From: a virus
Strand: one strand, 5' to 3'
Length of the DNA: 26,354 bases
Virus record (IMG/VR): IMGVR_UViG_3300042458_000963
Span: 1 to 26,354 of that record
Part shown: one piece after another, positions 7,801 through 15,303 of the stretch
Position numbering within the stretch: the first letter of the stretch is position 1
How the letters are laid out: each line of letters opens with the position of its first letter
The notes under the pieces: model-generated
The model's input: only the letters and a program-made list of their open reading frames with translations
Told to the model about the DNA's origin: nothing
Databases searched by the model: none
Position numbers and translations under genes: made by a program

Positions 7801-10132
7801 TACTAACCTCATTATATATTTGTTTGTTTATTCTACCATACTCTCTCATTAGGATTCCAGCTACTGCGTGTGCTTGGTTTTCTATAGGAGAACCATCTGC
7901 CCCATCTTTTTCTGAATTTCTAACTAATCCCAACTCATCTTGCTTTCTATGAACCATTTCATGTGCAAGTGTACGAAGTATATCCGCTGTCAATCTACCC
8001 TCTGTTGCAACATATATTGATTTATCATCTGGGTTATAACCACCCAAAGATGTTTTTACTTCAGCAAATTCTCTACCACCAACTAATGTTACATTTGGAG
8101 ATTCTTTTAACTTCAATCTTTTAGTTGCAAACTCTACAAAGTTCTGAATAGATTGTTGTTTTGTTTCTGAAAGAGTTTCATTTAAATTACCTACTAATTT
8201 AGATACCGCCTGTTGTGGTTTTTGCTTTTTATATGATTCAATTGAAGCCAATAATTGTTCATCACTCATTTTATATGTTTCCATTTTTTCTGCAACGGTT
8301 TTTAACAAATTTGCAGAAAACTTTTGAGTATCAGATGATGCATCAATACCTTCCAATATACCCAATGTGGCTGTTGATAAAGCGGCACCTGTTCCTGCAG
8401 CACTTACTCCACCCAATCCCATTGCTTCCAATGTAGCGTGTTTTGCAATATCCTTGCCTAAATGGACACCAAATCCAACCGCACCATGTGTAAATGCACC
8501 AGTTGCTCCGGATAGAGCGGCTCCTCCAATTGCACCGCCAGTAGCAGCTCCTGCCATAACTGCTTTAGCAACCGCTACACCTGCTCCACCCAATGCCATA
8601 GAACCGAATATCAATCCAACATCCAACGCAGTATGTTTGATATGTTTTATTTGTTCTTTTCGTTTTTCATCGGAGTATTCCCATTCGCCAGTTTCTTTAT
8701 TTTTAGTAGAACCAATTTTTTTACGATTCATTACAGCTTTAGCCGCATCCATCGTCCCACCAATCATTTCTTTTTTATGATGTGCCCAATGTGCTAATCC
8801 TTTTCCGAATTTCTGTAAGCCAGATTTAATATTACCCAACATTCCCTTTCTTTCTTCGGATTGTGGGTTGTTTACTTTATCTATTGTTTCATTATCTTCT
8901 TTTGATAATCCTTTTCTAGCAGTAGTTAATTTTTCTGTTGTTTTCGCGTCTTTCTTTTCTTTATCAGATTTTTCGGCAGACGATTTTAACTCACCTCCAC
9001 TTAATTTTTGAGATGGTGGTGGCGGTGGTGGTGGTGGTGGTGGTTTTGGTACACCTTGTTTTGGTTTCGTTGCATCCACCTTACCTTGTGCAGTTGCCCC
9101 CTTATTTACAGGTTGCCCTGGTTGTGGTGGTGGAGGTGGTGGAGGTGGAGGTGGTTTTGGTATTCCACCACTTTGTTTTTTCTGAACTGCAGCTACTTCA
9201 GCGGGAGTTAGGGTTCTAATTTTACCATCTTCTGATTTATGACTAGCAGGTTGTCCTTCTTTACCATAGTATCCACCACCTAAATGGACTAATCCCATTT
9301 TTTCAGCTTCACTCTCTTCGTTAAAATATGTTCTGGTAAATTCTTCAAACATTTCTTCCATTGCAACTCTACCAAGTATTTCTGCAATTGGGTTATATAA
9401 CTCATTTGTTGGATGTTCGGTTTCATGCCGTGTAGGATGTGGTTCTGGTCTCATCTCATACGATGGCTTTGTATTATTACTCTCATCCGTTGAACCCGTT
9501 GGTGCCCCATTAATGTATCCTCCTGGAAGATTTAATCCAGTTCCTATACCACCTGGAAAACCATTTTCATTCAATTTACCTGTTATCATACCGAATACAT
9601 CTTTATTAAATTTTGGATATGCTTTTAAGAATCCTTTCTTTTTAGATTCATCATCTCCACTACCCAACCAATTACGAACATCTGTTCCACTAATTGGATT
9701 TGATTCAGCAGGAACGGCATACACATATCCAATTTCATTGTATCCGTATCCAGCTTTTTCTTTATATGGTTTAAAATATTTACCAGCTAATCTATCTGCA
9801 TCCTTTTCTCCAACTGCTGCTACATACGCAGTAGTTTTACCATCAAATTGAGATAATATTTCTTTTGGAGCATACGGATTCCGAACTTGAACTATCTTAT
9901 CTTTCGGTATTCCAAACATTGTAGTAATTATTGTTACCTTCTCATCAAAATTAAAAGGAGATTTAGGACCCGATGTATCATTGGAGGTTCCAATATATAC
10001 ATTTGATTTTCCAAATTTTTGAGCAAGTTTTAAATAAGAAACATAATGCCCTTTATGGAATGGTTGGAAACGACCTGAATATACTACTACGGTCTTTTTT
10101 ACTACTGGTTTATCTTTTTCGTTCAAATTCAT
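4835..10132 (-). CDS. Giant multidomain phage protein: NMNAT-like, metallopeptidase, HNH-like and ligase-like domains
   Basis: The frame is open for 1765 residues from ATG 10132. Residues 1-155 are an NMN-adenylyltransferase-type domain: GRFQPFHKGH with HKGH at 26-29, and ISGTDVR at 147-153. Two PKP10 tracts end at 336 and 373. Residues about 498-598 are Gly/Ala-rich and hydrophobic. HEMVH at 724-728 with a downstream PIENQAHAV is a gluzincin-like zinc protease signature. GDGKDASHKNG around H1242 resembles a phage HNH motif. Residues about 1380-1765 carry covalent nucleotidyltransferase motifs: KTDG (K1409-G1412), AARNKG, NLEVI (E1493), EGIVF (E1736) and YKLTG (K1748). The mix suggests a virion or injected multi-enzyme protein acting on NAD or nucleic acid (inference). 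It directly follows the glycan operon by 14 bases. I see no frameshift. Confidence 0.85.
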   Translation of the reverse strand: MNLNEKDKPVVKKTVVVYSGRFQPFHKGHYVSYLKLAQKFGKSNVYIGTSNDTSGPKSPFNFDEKVTIITTMFGIPKDKIVQVRNPYAPKEILSQFDGKTTAYVAAVGEKDADRLAGKYFKPYKEKAGYGYNEIGYVYAVPAESNPISGTDVRNWLGSGDDESKKKGFLKAYPKFNKDVFGMITGKLNENGFPGGIGTGLNLPGGYINGAPTGSTDESNNTKPSYEMRPEPHPTRHETEHPTNELYNPIAEILGRVAMEEMFEEFTRTYFNEESEAEKMGLVHLGGGYYGKEGQPASHKSEDGKIRTLTPAEVAAVQKKQSGGIPKPPPPPPPPPPQPGQPVNKGATAQGKVDATKPKQGVPKPPPPPPPPPPSQKLSGGELKSSAEKSDKEKKDAKTTEKLTTARKGLSKEDNETIDKVNNPQSEERKGMLGNIKSGLQKFGKGLAHWAHHKKEMIGGTMDAAKAVMNRKKIGSTKNKETGEWEYSDEKRKEQIKHIKHTALDVGLIFGSMALGGAGVAVAKAVMAGAATGGAIGGAALSGATGAFTHGAVGFGVHLGKDIAKHATLEAMGLGGVSAAGTGAALSTATLGILEGIDASSDTQKFSANLLKTVAEKMETYKMSDEQLLASIESYKKQKPQQAVSKLVGNLNETLSETKQQSIQNFVEFATKRLKLKESPNVTLVGGREFAEVKTSLGGYNPDDKSIYVATEGRLTADILRTLAHEMVHRKQDELGLVRNSEKDGADGSPIENQAHAVAGILMREYGRINKQIYNEVSNVGTANTADVPDGSFIKKGKKRKLDSDKGEAWYTGGGYTQTDFPEADAIFGDDDAEERTVKYTIKNLPNIDYVETDFFKEDINLDVDKGDEVLMGKFKNKKVTVKDIGTDDHGMPTINGKKAATFRIPKGESIGAATHSKHAKSGAQRDFLHHHKTGNYTPDLGYPAELDTVDFDDTTKQVGHQLNKKDTEDRGYEPAKSLKEAQAVSGGKVHKFITGKNLGFKGKKYSEIDFETIGVDNKNGTIRLKILAPKEIFGNEMSLDFRSVRRGPFFKTDTGKLNELKLSDLVGNQYKYVIGSGEEKYIGKNDKKYVLEMIAKSLKHYLYDSDFALNYLDGSQRKEYNSFFENEVLLPMLKKIDFTLNTFFTLDKDKVKWALSDKDTRKMVDEIFRKNSKVPSDIKKEYYEYRLEYAGVKLKESTKRDYKAEYKKYQSSTESKKYRAELNKYNRDKGTYGNGDGKDASHKNGKIAGFEDESVNRGRAEKSRLKKESVNEAEMNPVKKVVNAILKKHGVNAMKTTSTSVRGFHNIVNNGYSYDGNNFLRFYKVSPDVVEKVADEIQKAGVRVYGINKSGTIRGDFSKTGLVNESLLTEGGAYGHMSHPFDDMDLTFGDLKNIITGALTGELELTREKTDGQALAISWKNGRLIAARNKGHLANAGANAMGIEDVASKFGGRGGLTDAYNFAMKDLSAAVQSLSEPQRKKIFNEGQCFMNLEVIWPTSVNVIPYGQALLVFHNTTCYDEKGSAVSADQSAATKLAGMIKQVNADVQSKYTIQGPPVTKLPKNEDLSAKQGKYLSKLQKLQSEFGLSNNDGVSEYHQAWWTNFIDKSKVELQKFEKDALIRRWAFGDKSFRLNSIADKEAQKWAIDNDKVNVVKQQKENVRQFEEIFLGVGADVLSFMSSVLTANPNAAVADMRNRLESTAEKVRGSGDVSKIAKLKMELSRLASIGGKDKIVPNEGIVFVYKGNTYKLTGTFAPLNQILGIFYE
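9014..9055 (-). repeat. Poly-proline unit 1 (GVPK plus ten prolines) inside the giant gene
   Basis: Ten consecutive proline codons (residues 364-373), preceded by Gly-Val-Pro-Lys, make a tract mostly of CCA codons. It matches a second unit at 9125-9166 (Gly-Ile-Pro-Lys plus ten prolines) and the two are separated by about 23 other residues. They probably form stiff polyproline II linkers between the NMNAT-like head and the rest. As near-identical triplet repeats they are also a natural site for length change by slippage. Confidence 0.9.
9125..9166 (-). repeat. Poly-proline unit 2 (GIPK plus ten prolines) inside the giant gene
   Basis: Ten prolines at residues 327-336 follow Gly-Ile-Pro-Lys. 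Three codons are CCT and the rest CCA, so the tract is not a pure copy of unit 1 at 9014-9055. The shared head (Gly, Val or Ile, Pro, Lys) argues for an ancient internal duplication. Confidence 0.9.
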
Positions 10133-10146
10133 ACATATAAATATAA

Positions 10147-11592
10147 CTAAATAAGAGTCTTATCAAAAGATACTCCTAAAAATTTTAATATTAATTGCAT
10201 TTCGGTATTATTTTCTATATGTCCAAATGAATCTTTACCATATTTTAGAAACAAATTCTGGTTATAAATACATATTTCTTTTACATTGTTTAGAAATTCA
10301 TCCTTTTCTTCTTTACTCTTACTAGAAAATTTAGTAATTTCATCTTGAATTAATCTCAATCTAGCGAAATCATCACATTCCGTATCATAACTCTCATCAA
10401 TATACGGATTAAAAGTTTTAAATCCAAATCTGTTTCTTAAATATTCCAATGATTTTGCAGGTCCTGCCAATATAAATGGTTGACAATGCCCCAGTGGTTT
10501 AAATATTTTTTCAGATAAATATCCAGTTGGAAATTTCACAAATATATCATCAGGTCCTTTGGATTGAAAAAATGCAGACTCGGTCACAATACTAATATAT
10601 GAATTTAGGTAGATGTTTTTATCTTCAAACCCAAATCCGGCTATTTTAGTTAAATCAGGTATATCCAATAAAGATGATGTTTCTTTTATTAATTTTCCAA
10701 ATTCTTCATTTTTATCGTGAATATACATTTCTTCTACAATATTTTGTGTATAGAATTTGTTATCCCATGATACTAAATTTTTTTCTAATCCTATTTTATG
10801 TAAATGGCTCAATAGTAATAATCTATGTAATTTCCAATGTCGTGATAATAGTAGAAAATCTTTTTTATCTCTCCCGATACTCTGTTCAAATTCTTTGGAT
10901 GTTGCAATTGTGGATACTCCTGATTTAATATTACCAACTTGAGATTCGTATGAACCTTCACCCCAATAACGATAACCTGGATTAGTTAATACATTATTAA
11001 ATTCTTGAGATTTAGCAACCATATTTAATGAATAATCGGCTACATTGTATTTTACTCCTAATTTTTCAAAATTCTTTTTTAATTTAAAATCTGCGAATAA
11101 AAAATAAACTTTTTCTTCAGGTATTTCTTTATCTCGTATATTTTTAATCAATCTTTCAAAATTTTCTATTTCAAATCCTTCACCACCATCTATTATATAA
11201 TTAAAAAATAAATTACCATTTCCGTTTTTTATTTCATCAATTGCAATTTTAGACATAAAATTTAAACCAAATTCGTGTATTGAGTGATTTCCAAAAAATT
11301 GGTTTAGATTGCCAAATGGCTCTACAATGTAAAACCAATTGTAATTTATACCTCGTTTTCTATCTTCTTTTATTTGGTAAATTGATTTCTTTTCGGCATA
11401 TCTTTCATAAAAATTACTATTATAAACTGCCCAATCACAATTCCATCTTTTAGAAAAAAATGCACCTGAATTTGAAAAATCAAAATCAGATGCGTTATAT
11501 ATTGTATTTATATATTTTGGATTCATACAATTTGGTAATTCACCATTGTATGTCATTACATCATATCCAAATATTAATTTGTTATTCAACAT
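10147..11592 (-). CDS. Putative glycosyltransferase, family A (paralogue 1)
   Basis: The product has 481 residues. The C-terminal half has the layout of a GT-B enzyme. A basic block (LLLSRHWKLHRLLLLSHL, about 250-267) is followed by SIVTES around E338, SEKIFKPLGHCQPFILAG around E361, and GFKTFNPYIDESYD. An acidic-basic pair in SEKIxKP close to a Gly turn resembles donor-binding segments of fucosyltransferase (GT10) and exostosin-like enzymes. I infer a sugar transferase, donor and acceptor unknown. Two paralogues lie at 12696-13868 and 18425-19774. The N-terminal 230 residues are divergent and may set acceptor choice. It is the last gene of the glycan run, 4 bases after the SGNH-like gene, and its DNA is very AT-rich. 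Confidence 0.65.
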   Translation of the reverse strand: MLNNKLIFGYDVMTYNGELPNCMNPKYINTIYNASDFDFSNSGAFFSKRWNCDWAVYNSNFYERYAEKKSIYQIKEDRKRGINYNWFYIVEPFGNLNQFFGNHSIHEFGLNFMSKIAIDEIKNGNGNLFFNYIIDGGEGFEIENFERLIKNIRDKEIPEEKVYFLFADFKLKKNFEKLGVKYNVADYSLNMVAKSQEFNNVLTNPGYRYWGEGSYESQVGNIKSGVSTIATSKEFEQSIGRDKKDFLLLSRHWKLHRLLLLSHLHKIGLEKNLVSWDNKFYTQNIVEEMYIHDKNEEFGKLIKETSSLLDIPDLTKIAGFGFEDKNIYLNSYISIVTESAFFQSKGPDDIFVKFPTGYLSEKIFKPLGHCQPFILAGPAKSLEYLRNRFGFKTFNPYIDESYDTECDDFARLRLIQDEITKFSSKSKEEKDEFLNNVKEICIYNQNLFLKYGKDSFGHIENNTEMQLILKFLGVSFDKTLI

Positions 11593-11596
11593 TAAA

Positions 11597-12694
11597 TTAC
11601 ATTTTTATTTTTTCTAAAAAACTTTTCAATTCAGTTTTAACAAATTTCCTATTTGAATATGGTGAAGCATGCTGCCAGTAATTATTAGTTTTAAAATAAT
11701 CCAAAATATCATCAATGTTTCGTTTTCCATTATCCCATAGAGTTCTATATTCTTGCCAAATTAGATTAGGAACCTCATCTCTATCTGATACTTCATCAAA
11801 GTTATAATTTTGTATACACCATTCAACTTGTCCTCCAAATTTTGTAACATTTTCTTTTTCATAAAACCAAAATTTATCTAAATCTATTAAATCGTAGAGA
11901 TATTTAACATACGGTTTATTATTATATTGTGGGTTTATATCACTTTCCCATGTATGGGGTATATATTTTTCCATTAAAACATGCCAAGCTTGGTCTTTTT
12001 TACTACCACTTGGTGAAAATAATGGAAATCTATCATCAGTTGTATACTCTATCGAAAAATTATTATGCATTGTAAAACATTTATAATCTATACCATGTGT
12101 TTTACAAAAGTATTGTAATAATAATATATTTTTAAAATATTCAATTAATCTTTCATCCACCGAAAAAACATGGTCTACATAATCATCAAAATAATCAATA
12201 GAACGAACATTAACATGAGATGAGTGATACCCACCCGCTAATATGAAATATCCATGCTCTCCTGCATATTTTTTAGGAACATCAATAAAATCATTTATGT
12301 GAGCAAAATCTTCTACAATTGGTAAATTCTTATCTCTCTCTTTTACAAAGGTTCTGTTTAACTCATAACCTTTTTCAGTTTGTTTTACATTTGATATAAA
12401 TGCAGAATTTCTAGACCATGCAGACCATTGTACTATAACTGATATATCCGAAGCAGCTATTCCCTCTTTTAAAAGTTTATCAATCCCATATATCGTAGAT
12501 TGAGTTATAACATTGTTATCGTTTGTGGGACATCCGTAGTTTAATACTTTTAAATCAGGGTTTTCTTCTTGTATAAAATGGGGCCACTTCCATTGTGAAA
12601 TATGGTCATCCATAAAGTCATCAGCAGTTCCTGTTATTCCTAATCTTCTAAATTGACGTGTAAACGAACACCCATTTGTAATTATATGTTTCAT
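11597..12694 (-). CDS. SGNH-hydrolase-like protein with GCSFT motif (paralogue 1)
   Basis: The start is ATG at 12694 (365 residues), one base after the upstream stop; an upstream start at 12739 would only overlap the neighbouring gene. MKHIITNGCSFTRQF places GCSFT at residues 8-12, matching SGNH/GDSL block I with S10 as the candidate nucleophile. Also present are LNYGCPTNDNNVI, SVIVQWSAWSRN, HGYFILAGGY and a C-terminal HASPYSNRKFVK, where a catalytic His could sit. Sequence and length match the protein at 16306-17391 (FHNYGAITNDNK, RKFV near the end). SGNH enzymes in glycan clusters usually add or remove O-acyl groups. This activity is inferred, because blocks III and V are not clear here. 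It sits between two family-A glycosyltransferase genes. Confidence 0.6.
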   Translation of the reverse strand: MKHIITNGCSFTRQFRRLGITGTADDFMDDHISQWKWPHFIQEENPDLKVLNYGCPTNDNNVITQSTIYGIDKLLKEGIAASDISVIVQWSAWSRNSAFISNVKQTEKGYELNRTFVKERDKNLPIVEDFAHINDFIDVPKKYAGEHGYFILAGGYHSSHVNVRSIDYFDDYVDHVFSVDERLIEYFKNILLLQYFCKTHGIDYKCFTMHNNFSIEYTTDDRFPLFSPSGSKKDQAWHVLMEKYIPHTWESDINPQYNNKPYVKYLYDLIDLDKFWFYEKENVTKFGGQVEWCIQNYNFDEVSDRDEVPNLIWQEYRTLWDNGKRNIDDILDYFKTNNYWQHASPYSNRKFVKTELKSFLEKIKM

Positions 12695-12695
12695 A

Positions 12696-13868
12696 TTATA
12701 ATTTATTCCAAATATTGTGTATAGGTGTTTTGTATACACCTTCTATAAAGTTTTTGTAATTTGATTTTGAAAAATGATAATAATCTTTATTAAATTCGGA
12801 TAATTCTTTCATACTCATTTGCATAACTTTTGTTGTAAAATTTTGTACCTCCATCATCCTATCATCGTTATTTTCTATATTATCGTACTCAAAATTCCAA
12901 AAATCGTAAGAATATTTAACTCCTCTTTCTTCCAACATTTTAATAGTATTTGGCTTTGATATTAAAATAAATGGATGACCTAACAAAGTTGGTTTCATTA
13001 TTTTTTCTGAAATGTTGTTCCAAGTTTTATAAGTTTTTTTAGAACCATTATTTCCAGCAGCATCGTAAAAACGAGTTTCTGCAACTATTTCAAAACAAGT
13101 ATCTAAATATGTAATTAAATTAGGATTACCTTGAATTAGTTCATATTGTCGCCTATTAAAAATATCGTGGTCAAGTGCTCTTGGCAATAATTTTAAAACT
13201 TCAAAAGAATTGAATTCTTTTTCATATTCTTCCGGAACCAAATCTTTAAAAATATCAATATCAAAATCTAATCCAGTGCAAGACCATATAAATTCATTTA
13301 AATGGTTATTTTGATATAAAAATTCTAAATATTTTATTTTATGAATACGAGTATGTCCTACATAATAAAATCCTTTAAATTTAGGCCAAAAATTAAAATG
13401 AGTTGATTTTAATTTTTTATATGCTTCGTATTGACTAGGAATGGCCTTGTCTTCTTTTATATGATGATACGCCAATTCTTCAAAATATAAATGATTTTGT
13501 CTATTTTGAATTAAATTCTTCGTTAGAAAATATATAGGTTTATCAGTTAAAGATTCTATTGTATCCAAGTCTTCTTCTGATATTTCTTGATTGTCATAGG
13601 TTGAAAAATCAATAAATACATTTTTACAATTTACTGATTTTAAAAATTGATATAAGAATTCTGTAAAACTTTCATTTACATCTACAACATCAAATGTTAT
13701 AAATAAATTAACATCAGAGGTTAAATCTGTAAAATTGATTATATCAATCTTTTCATACGAATGTAACGAATGAACTAATTCAGAAAATGGGTCAAGTGGC
13801 TTTATATCATGTATTATATTATAAGAATTATTTTTTCTTATTACACTAATAAACGTACATTTTTTCAT
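12696..13868 (-). CDS. Putative glycosyltransferase, family A (paralogue 2)
   Basis: The product has 390 residues and the same C-terminal order as the 481-residue protein at 10147-11592. It has a YVGHTRIHKIKYLEFL block around 180, FEIVAETRFYD around 275, and NISEKIMKPTLLGHPFILI around 300, then ERGVKYSYDFW. The DESYD tail is changed to FEYDN, so this is the most diverged of the three. A GT-B-type sugar transferase is inferred; the substrate is unknown. The N-terminus (about 1-150) has alternating short strands and helices with no recognised motif. The ATG is 3 bases after the 43-residue gene, and the stop is 1 base before the ATG of the SGNH-like gene, so translation is probably coupled. Confidence 0.6.
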   Translation of the reverse strand: MKKCTFISVIRKNNSYNIIHDIKPLDPFSELVHSLHSYEKIDIINFTDLTSDVNLFITFDVVDVNESFTEFLYQFLKSVNCKNVFIDFSTYDNQEISEEDLDTIESLTDKPIYFLTKNLIQNRQNHLYFEELAYHHIKEDKAIPSQYEAYKKLKSTHFNFWPKFKGFYYVGHTRIHKIKYLEFLYQNNHLNEFIWSCTGLDFDIDIFKDLVPEEYEKEFNSFEVLKLLPRALDHDIFNRRQYELIQGNPNLITYLDTCFEIVAETRFYDAAGNNGSKKTYKTWNNISEKIMKPTLLGHPFILISKPNTIKMLEERGVKYSYDFWNFEYDNIENNDDRMMEVQNFTTKVMQMSMKELSEFNKDYYHFSKSNYKNFIEGVYKTPIHNIWNKL

Positions 13869-13871
13869 ATC

Positions 13872-14003
13872 TTAAAATGATTTGTACACAAAAGGGTCTC
13901 TTTTTTTGAGTTCTTCTAATTTCTTTTTAAGACGTTTTTTCAATTTATAATTTTCATATTTTTTAACAAAATATGAAATAACGGGTAGTTCTTTAATTTT
14001 CAT
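13872..14003 (-). CDS. Small basic protein (43 residues), unknown function
   Basis: An ATG at 14003 lies inside the last codons of the glycosyltransferase at 13993-14772, overlapping it by 11 bases. The frame ends in TAA at 13872, just 3 bases before the next ATG at 13868, so it fills an otherwise empty 124-base gap exactly. The product starts MKIKELPVISYF, then has a run very rich in lysine and arginine (KLKKRLKKKLEELKKRDPF) and ends in KSF. It has about 16 basic residues, no clear membrane segment, and an amphipathic helix. It could be a small membrane-surface or RNA-contacting partner of the glycosyltransferases, or the tail of a decayed gene. The tight fit favours a real gene. Confidence 0.6.
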   Translation of the reverse strand: MKIKELPVISYFVKKYENYKLKKRLKKKLEELKKRDPFVYKSF

Positions 14004-14772
14004 TTTCTAGTGTTTTAAGTAGATTATCAAATTTTTTAGTTCCAAAATGTTTCCAAGGTACATTAAATACTGAATATGGTTTCCAATTTATGCCAGTATT
14101 TATGAAATTAAATTCTGCAGTACTTCTAGTGTTTTTATCTATCTGTTCCTCCGTTGGATTTGTAAGTAATGTTTTTGCATAATCACCTTTTATCCAAAAA
14201 AAGTTACCAGCGTAAACTTCACAATTCCACATTGGTTCATTTAAAAATATACCAACAGTATTATACTCTGTATTTTTTAATATATCTATACATTCTTGAT
14301 TTTTTTCTATTAAATAGTACTCCATCGCACGTTTCCAATAAAGTGAATTTTTTTCATAAATTAATCTATGTTTCATATATTCATCCGTTGGTTTATACGA
14401 TTCATCTTTATTTACCAATTCGTGCGATGCTCCTTTAGTATGTAAATATAAAATACAGTCATCATCTTCAAATGTGTCTTTATCTTTTATAATAAAATCC
14501 AAAGTAGACCATTCGTTTGGTAATGTGTGTTCACTTATTATAAAGTTTCTTATTATATAATCGTTTTCTATTGGTAGAATTTCTTTTGATAACCAATCAT
14601 AAATTTGACTACTACAATCAGCTTTAGATATTCTATCTTGTCTACCAGGAGTTGTTATTATTATATTTACTTTTGGTCTACATTTAAAACTATTCTGAAT
14701 ATAGTTAATTTGTTGTTTAACTATATCAAAAGTGGTTTTAAAAGAATAAATATGATAATATATATGTACCAT
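13993..14772 (-). CDS. Putative glycosyltransferase with HTKG and YAGNFFW motifs
   Basis: The product has 259 residues. Key segments are CILYLHTKG (HTKG at 111-114), YWKRAMEYYLI (W147), TVGIFLNEPMW and VYAGNFFWIKGDY (YAGNFFW at 187-193). In the family this resembles, related to rhamnan-synthesis RgpF-type enzymes and small GT-A-like transferases, the HxKG block and the GNFWW block flank the active site. I infer a nucleotide-sugar-dependent transferase acting at the inner face of the membrane; there is no signal peptide. The start at 14772 shares its A with the TAA of the E1-beta-like gene (TAATG), so the two are coupled. It is unrelated in motif to the three family-A transferases here. Confidence 0.65.
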   Translation of the reverse strand: MVHIYYHIYSFKTTFDIVKQQINYIQNSFKCRPKVNIIITTPGRQDRISKADCSSQIYDWLSKEILPIENDYIIRNFIISEHTLPNEWSTLDFIIKDKDTFEDDDCILYLHTKGASHELVNKDESYKPTDEYMKHRLIYEKNSLYWKRAMEYYLIEKNQECIDILKNTEYNTVGIFLNEPMWNCEVYAGNFFWIKGDYAKTLLTNPTEEQIDKNTRSTAEFNFINTGINWKPYSVFNVPWKHFGTKKFDNLLKTLENEN

Positions 14773-15302
14773 TATTTATTATATAATTGAGGATATTCCA
14801 CTAATATAACTATACCTCCGTTTGTATTAAAATAATTATATGCAGTTTCAACTTCTTCAGCTGTTTTCAAATCAAAGAATGTAATATTTTTACAAATAGA
14901 TTTAAATTCTTCAAAATAATTTGCTTTGTGTTGATGACCAGGATCCAATGGTTCATCCGAACCCTTACCCACTCTAATAAGTATATCTACATTTTTTCCC
15001 GTCATCAATTGATATTTATCTAAATGATTTACTAATTGATTTGTAGCGGATATTATAAAATCCCATCTTGGATAAAATGATACAACCGTTTTCCCAGTCA
15101 TTGCCATTCCTAAACTCATACCCATTTGAGTTTCTTCCATAACTGGAACTTCAATCATTTTTTCTTTTGGAACATCCGTTAATGTGGTACTCATAGGATT
15201 ACCAGGATAAACTATTTGTTGTCCTATAAAAACTACATCATCTGCTTTACCTAATTCAGTCATAGCAGATGATATTGCTTTTTTATATTCAGTTATTTCC
15301 AT
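14772..15302 (-). CDS. Thiamine-diphosphate enzyme, pyrimidine-binding half (E1-beta-like)
   Basis: The start is ATG at 15302 (176 residues), immediately after the upstream stop at 15304; a longer reading to 15356 overlaps the previous gene. The sequence matches the PYR domain of pyruvate dehydrogenase E1-beta and transketolase: EYKKAISSAMTELGKADD, VVFIGQQI, then PVMEETQMGMSLGMAMTG, where E56 is the glutamate expected to activate the TPP ring. FYPRWDFIISATNQLVNHL and RVGKGSDEPLDPGHQH also fit. The C-terminal transketolase domain of real E1-beta (about 320 residues) is absent. The PP-binding half is encoded at 22420-23055. The pair may form a small split decarboxylase or ketolase for sugar building; its substrate is unknown. 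Confidence 0.8.
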   Translation of the reverse strand: MEITEYKKAISSAMTELGKADDVVFIGQQIVYPGNPMSTTLTDVPKEKMIEVPVMEETQMGMSLGMAMTGKTVVSFYPRWDFIISATNQLVNHLDKYQLMTGKNVDILIRVGKGSDEPLDPGHQHKANYFEEFKSICKNITFFDLKTAEEVETAYNYFNTNGGIVILVEYPQLYNK

Positions 15303-15303
15303 A

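Noticed and set aside
8367-8780. 137-residue plus-strand frame rich in Pro and Ala
   Set aside because: It is the mirror of the Gly/Ala-rich segment of the giant protein; composition, not coding, explains it.
9008-9219. Trp- or Val-rich plus-strand frames and a possible tandem repeat array
   Set aside because: They are the opposite strand of the two poly-proline tracts. There are no spacers or repeat units typical of CRISPR.
11505-11512. TATAAATA on the minus strand, the T4 late promoter box
   Set aside because: It lies about 80 bases inside a coding gene, and such an A/T octamer is expected by chance in this DNA. No consistent copy precedes the structural genes.
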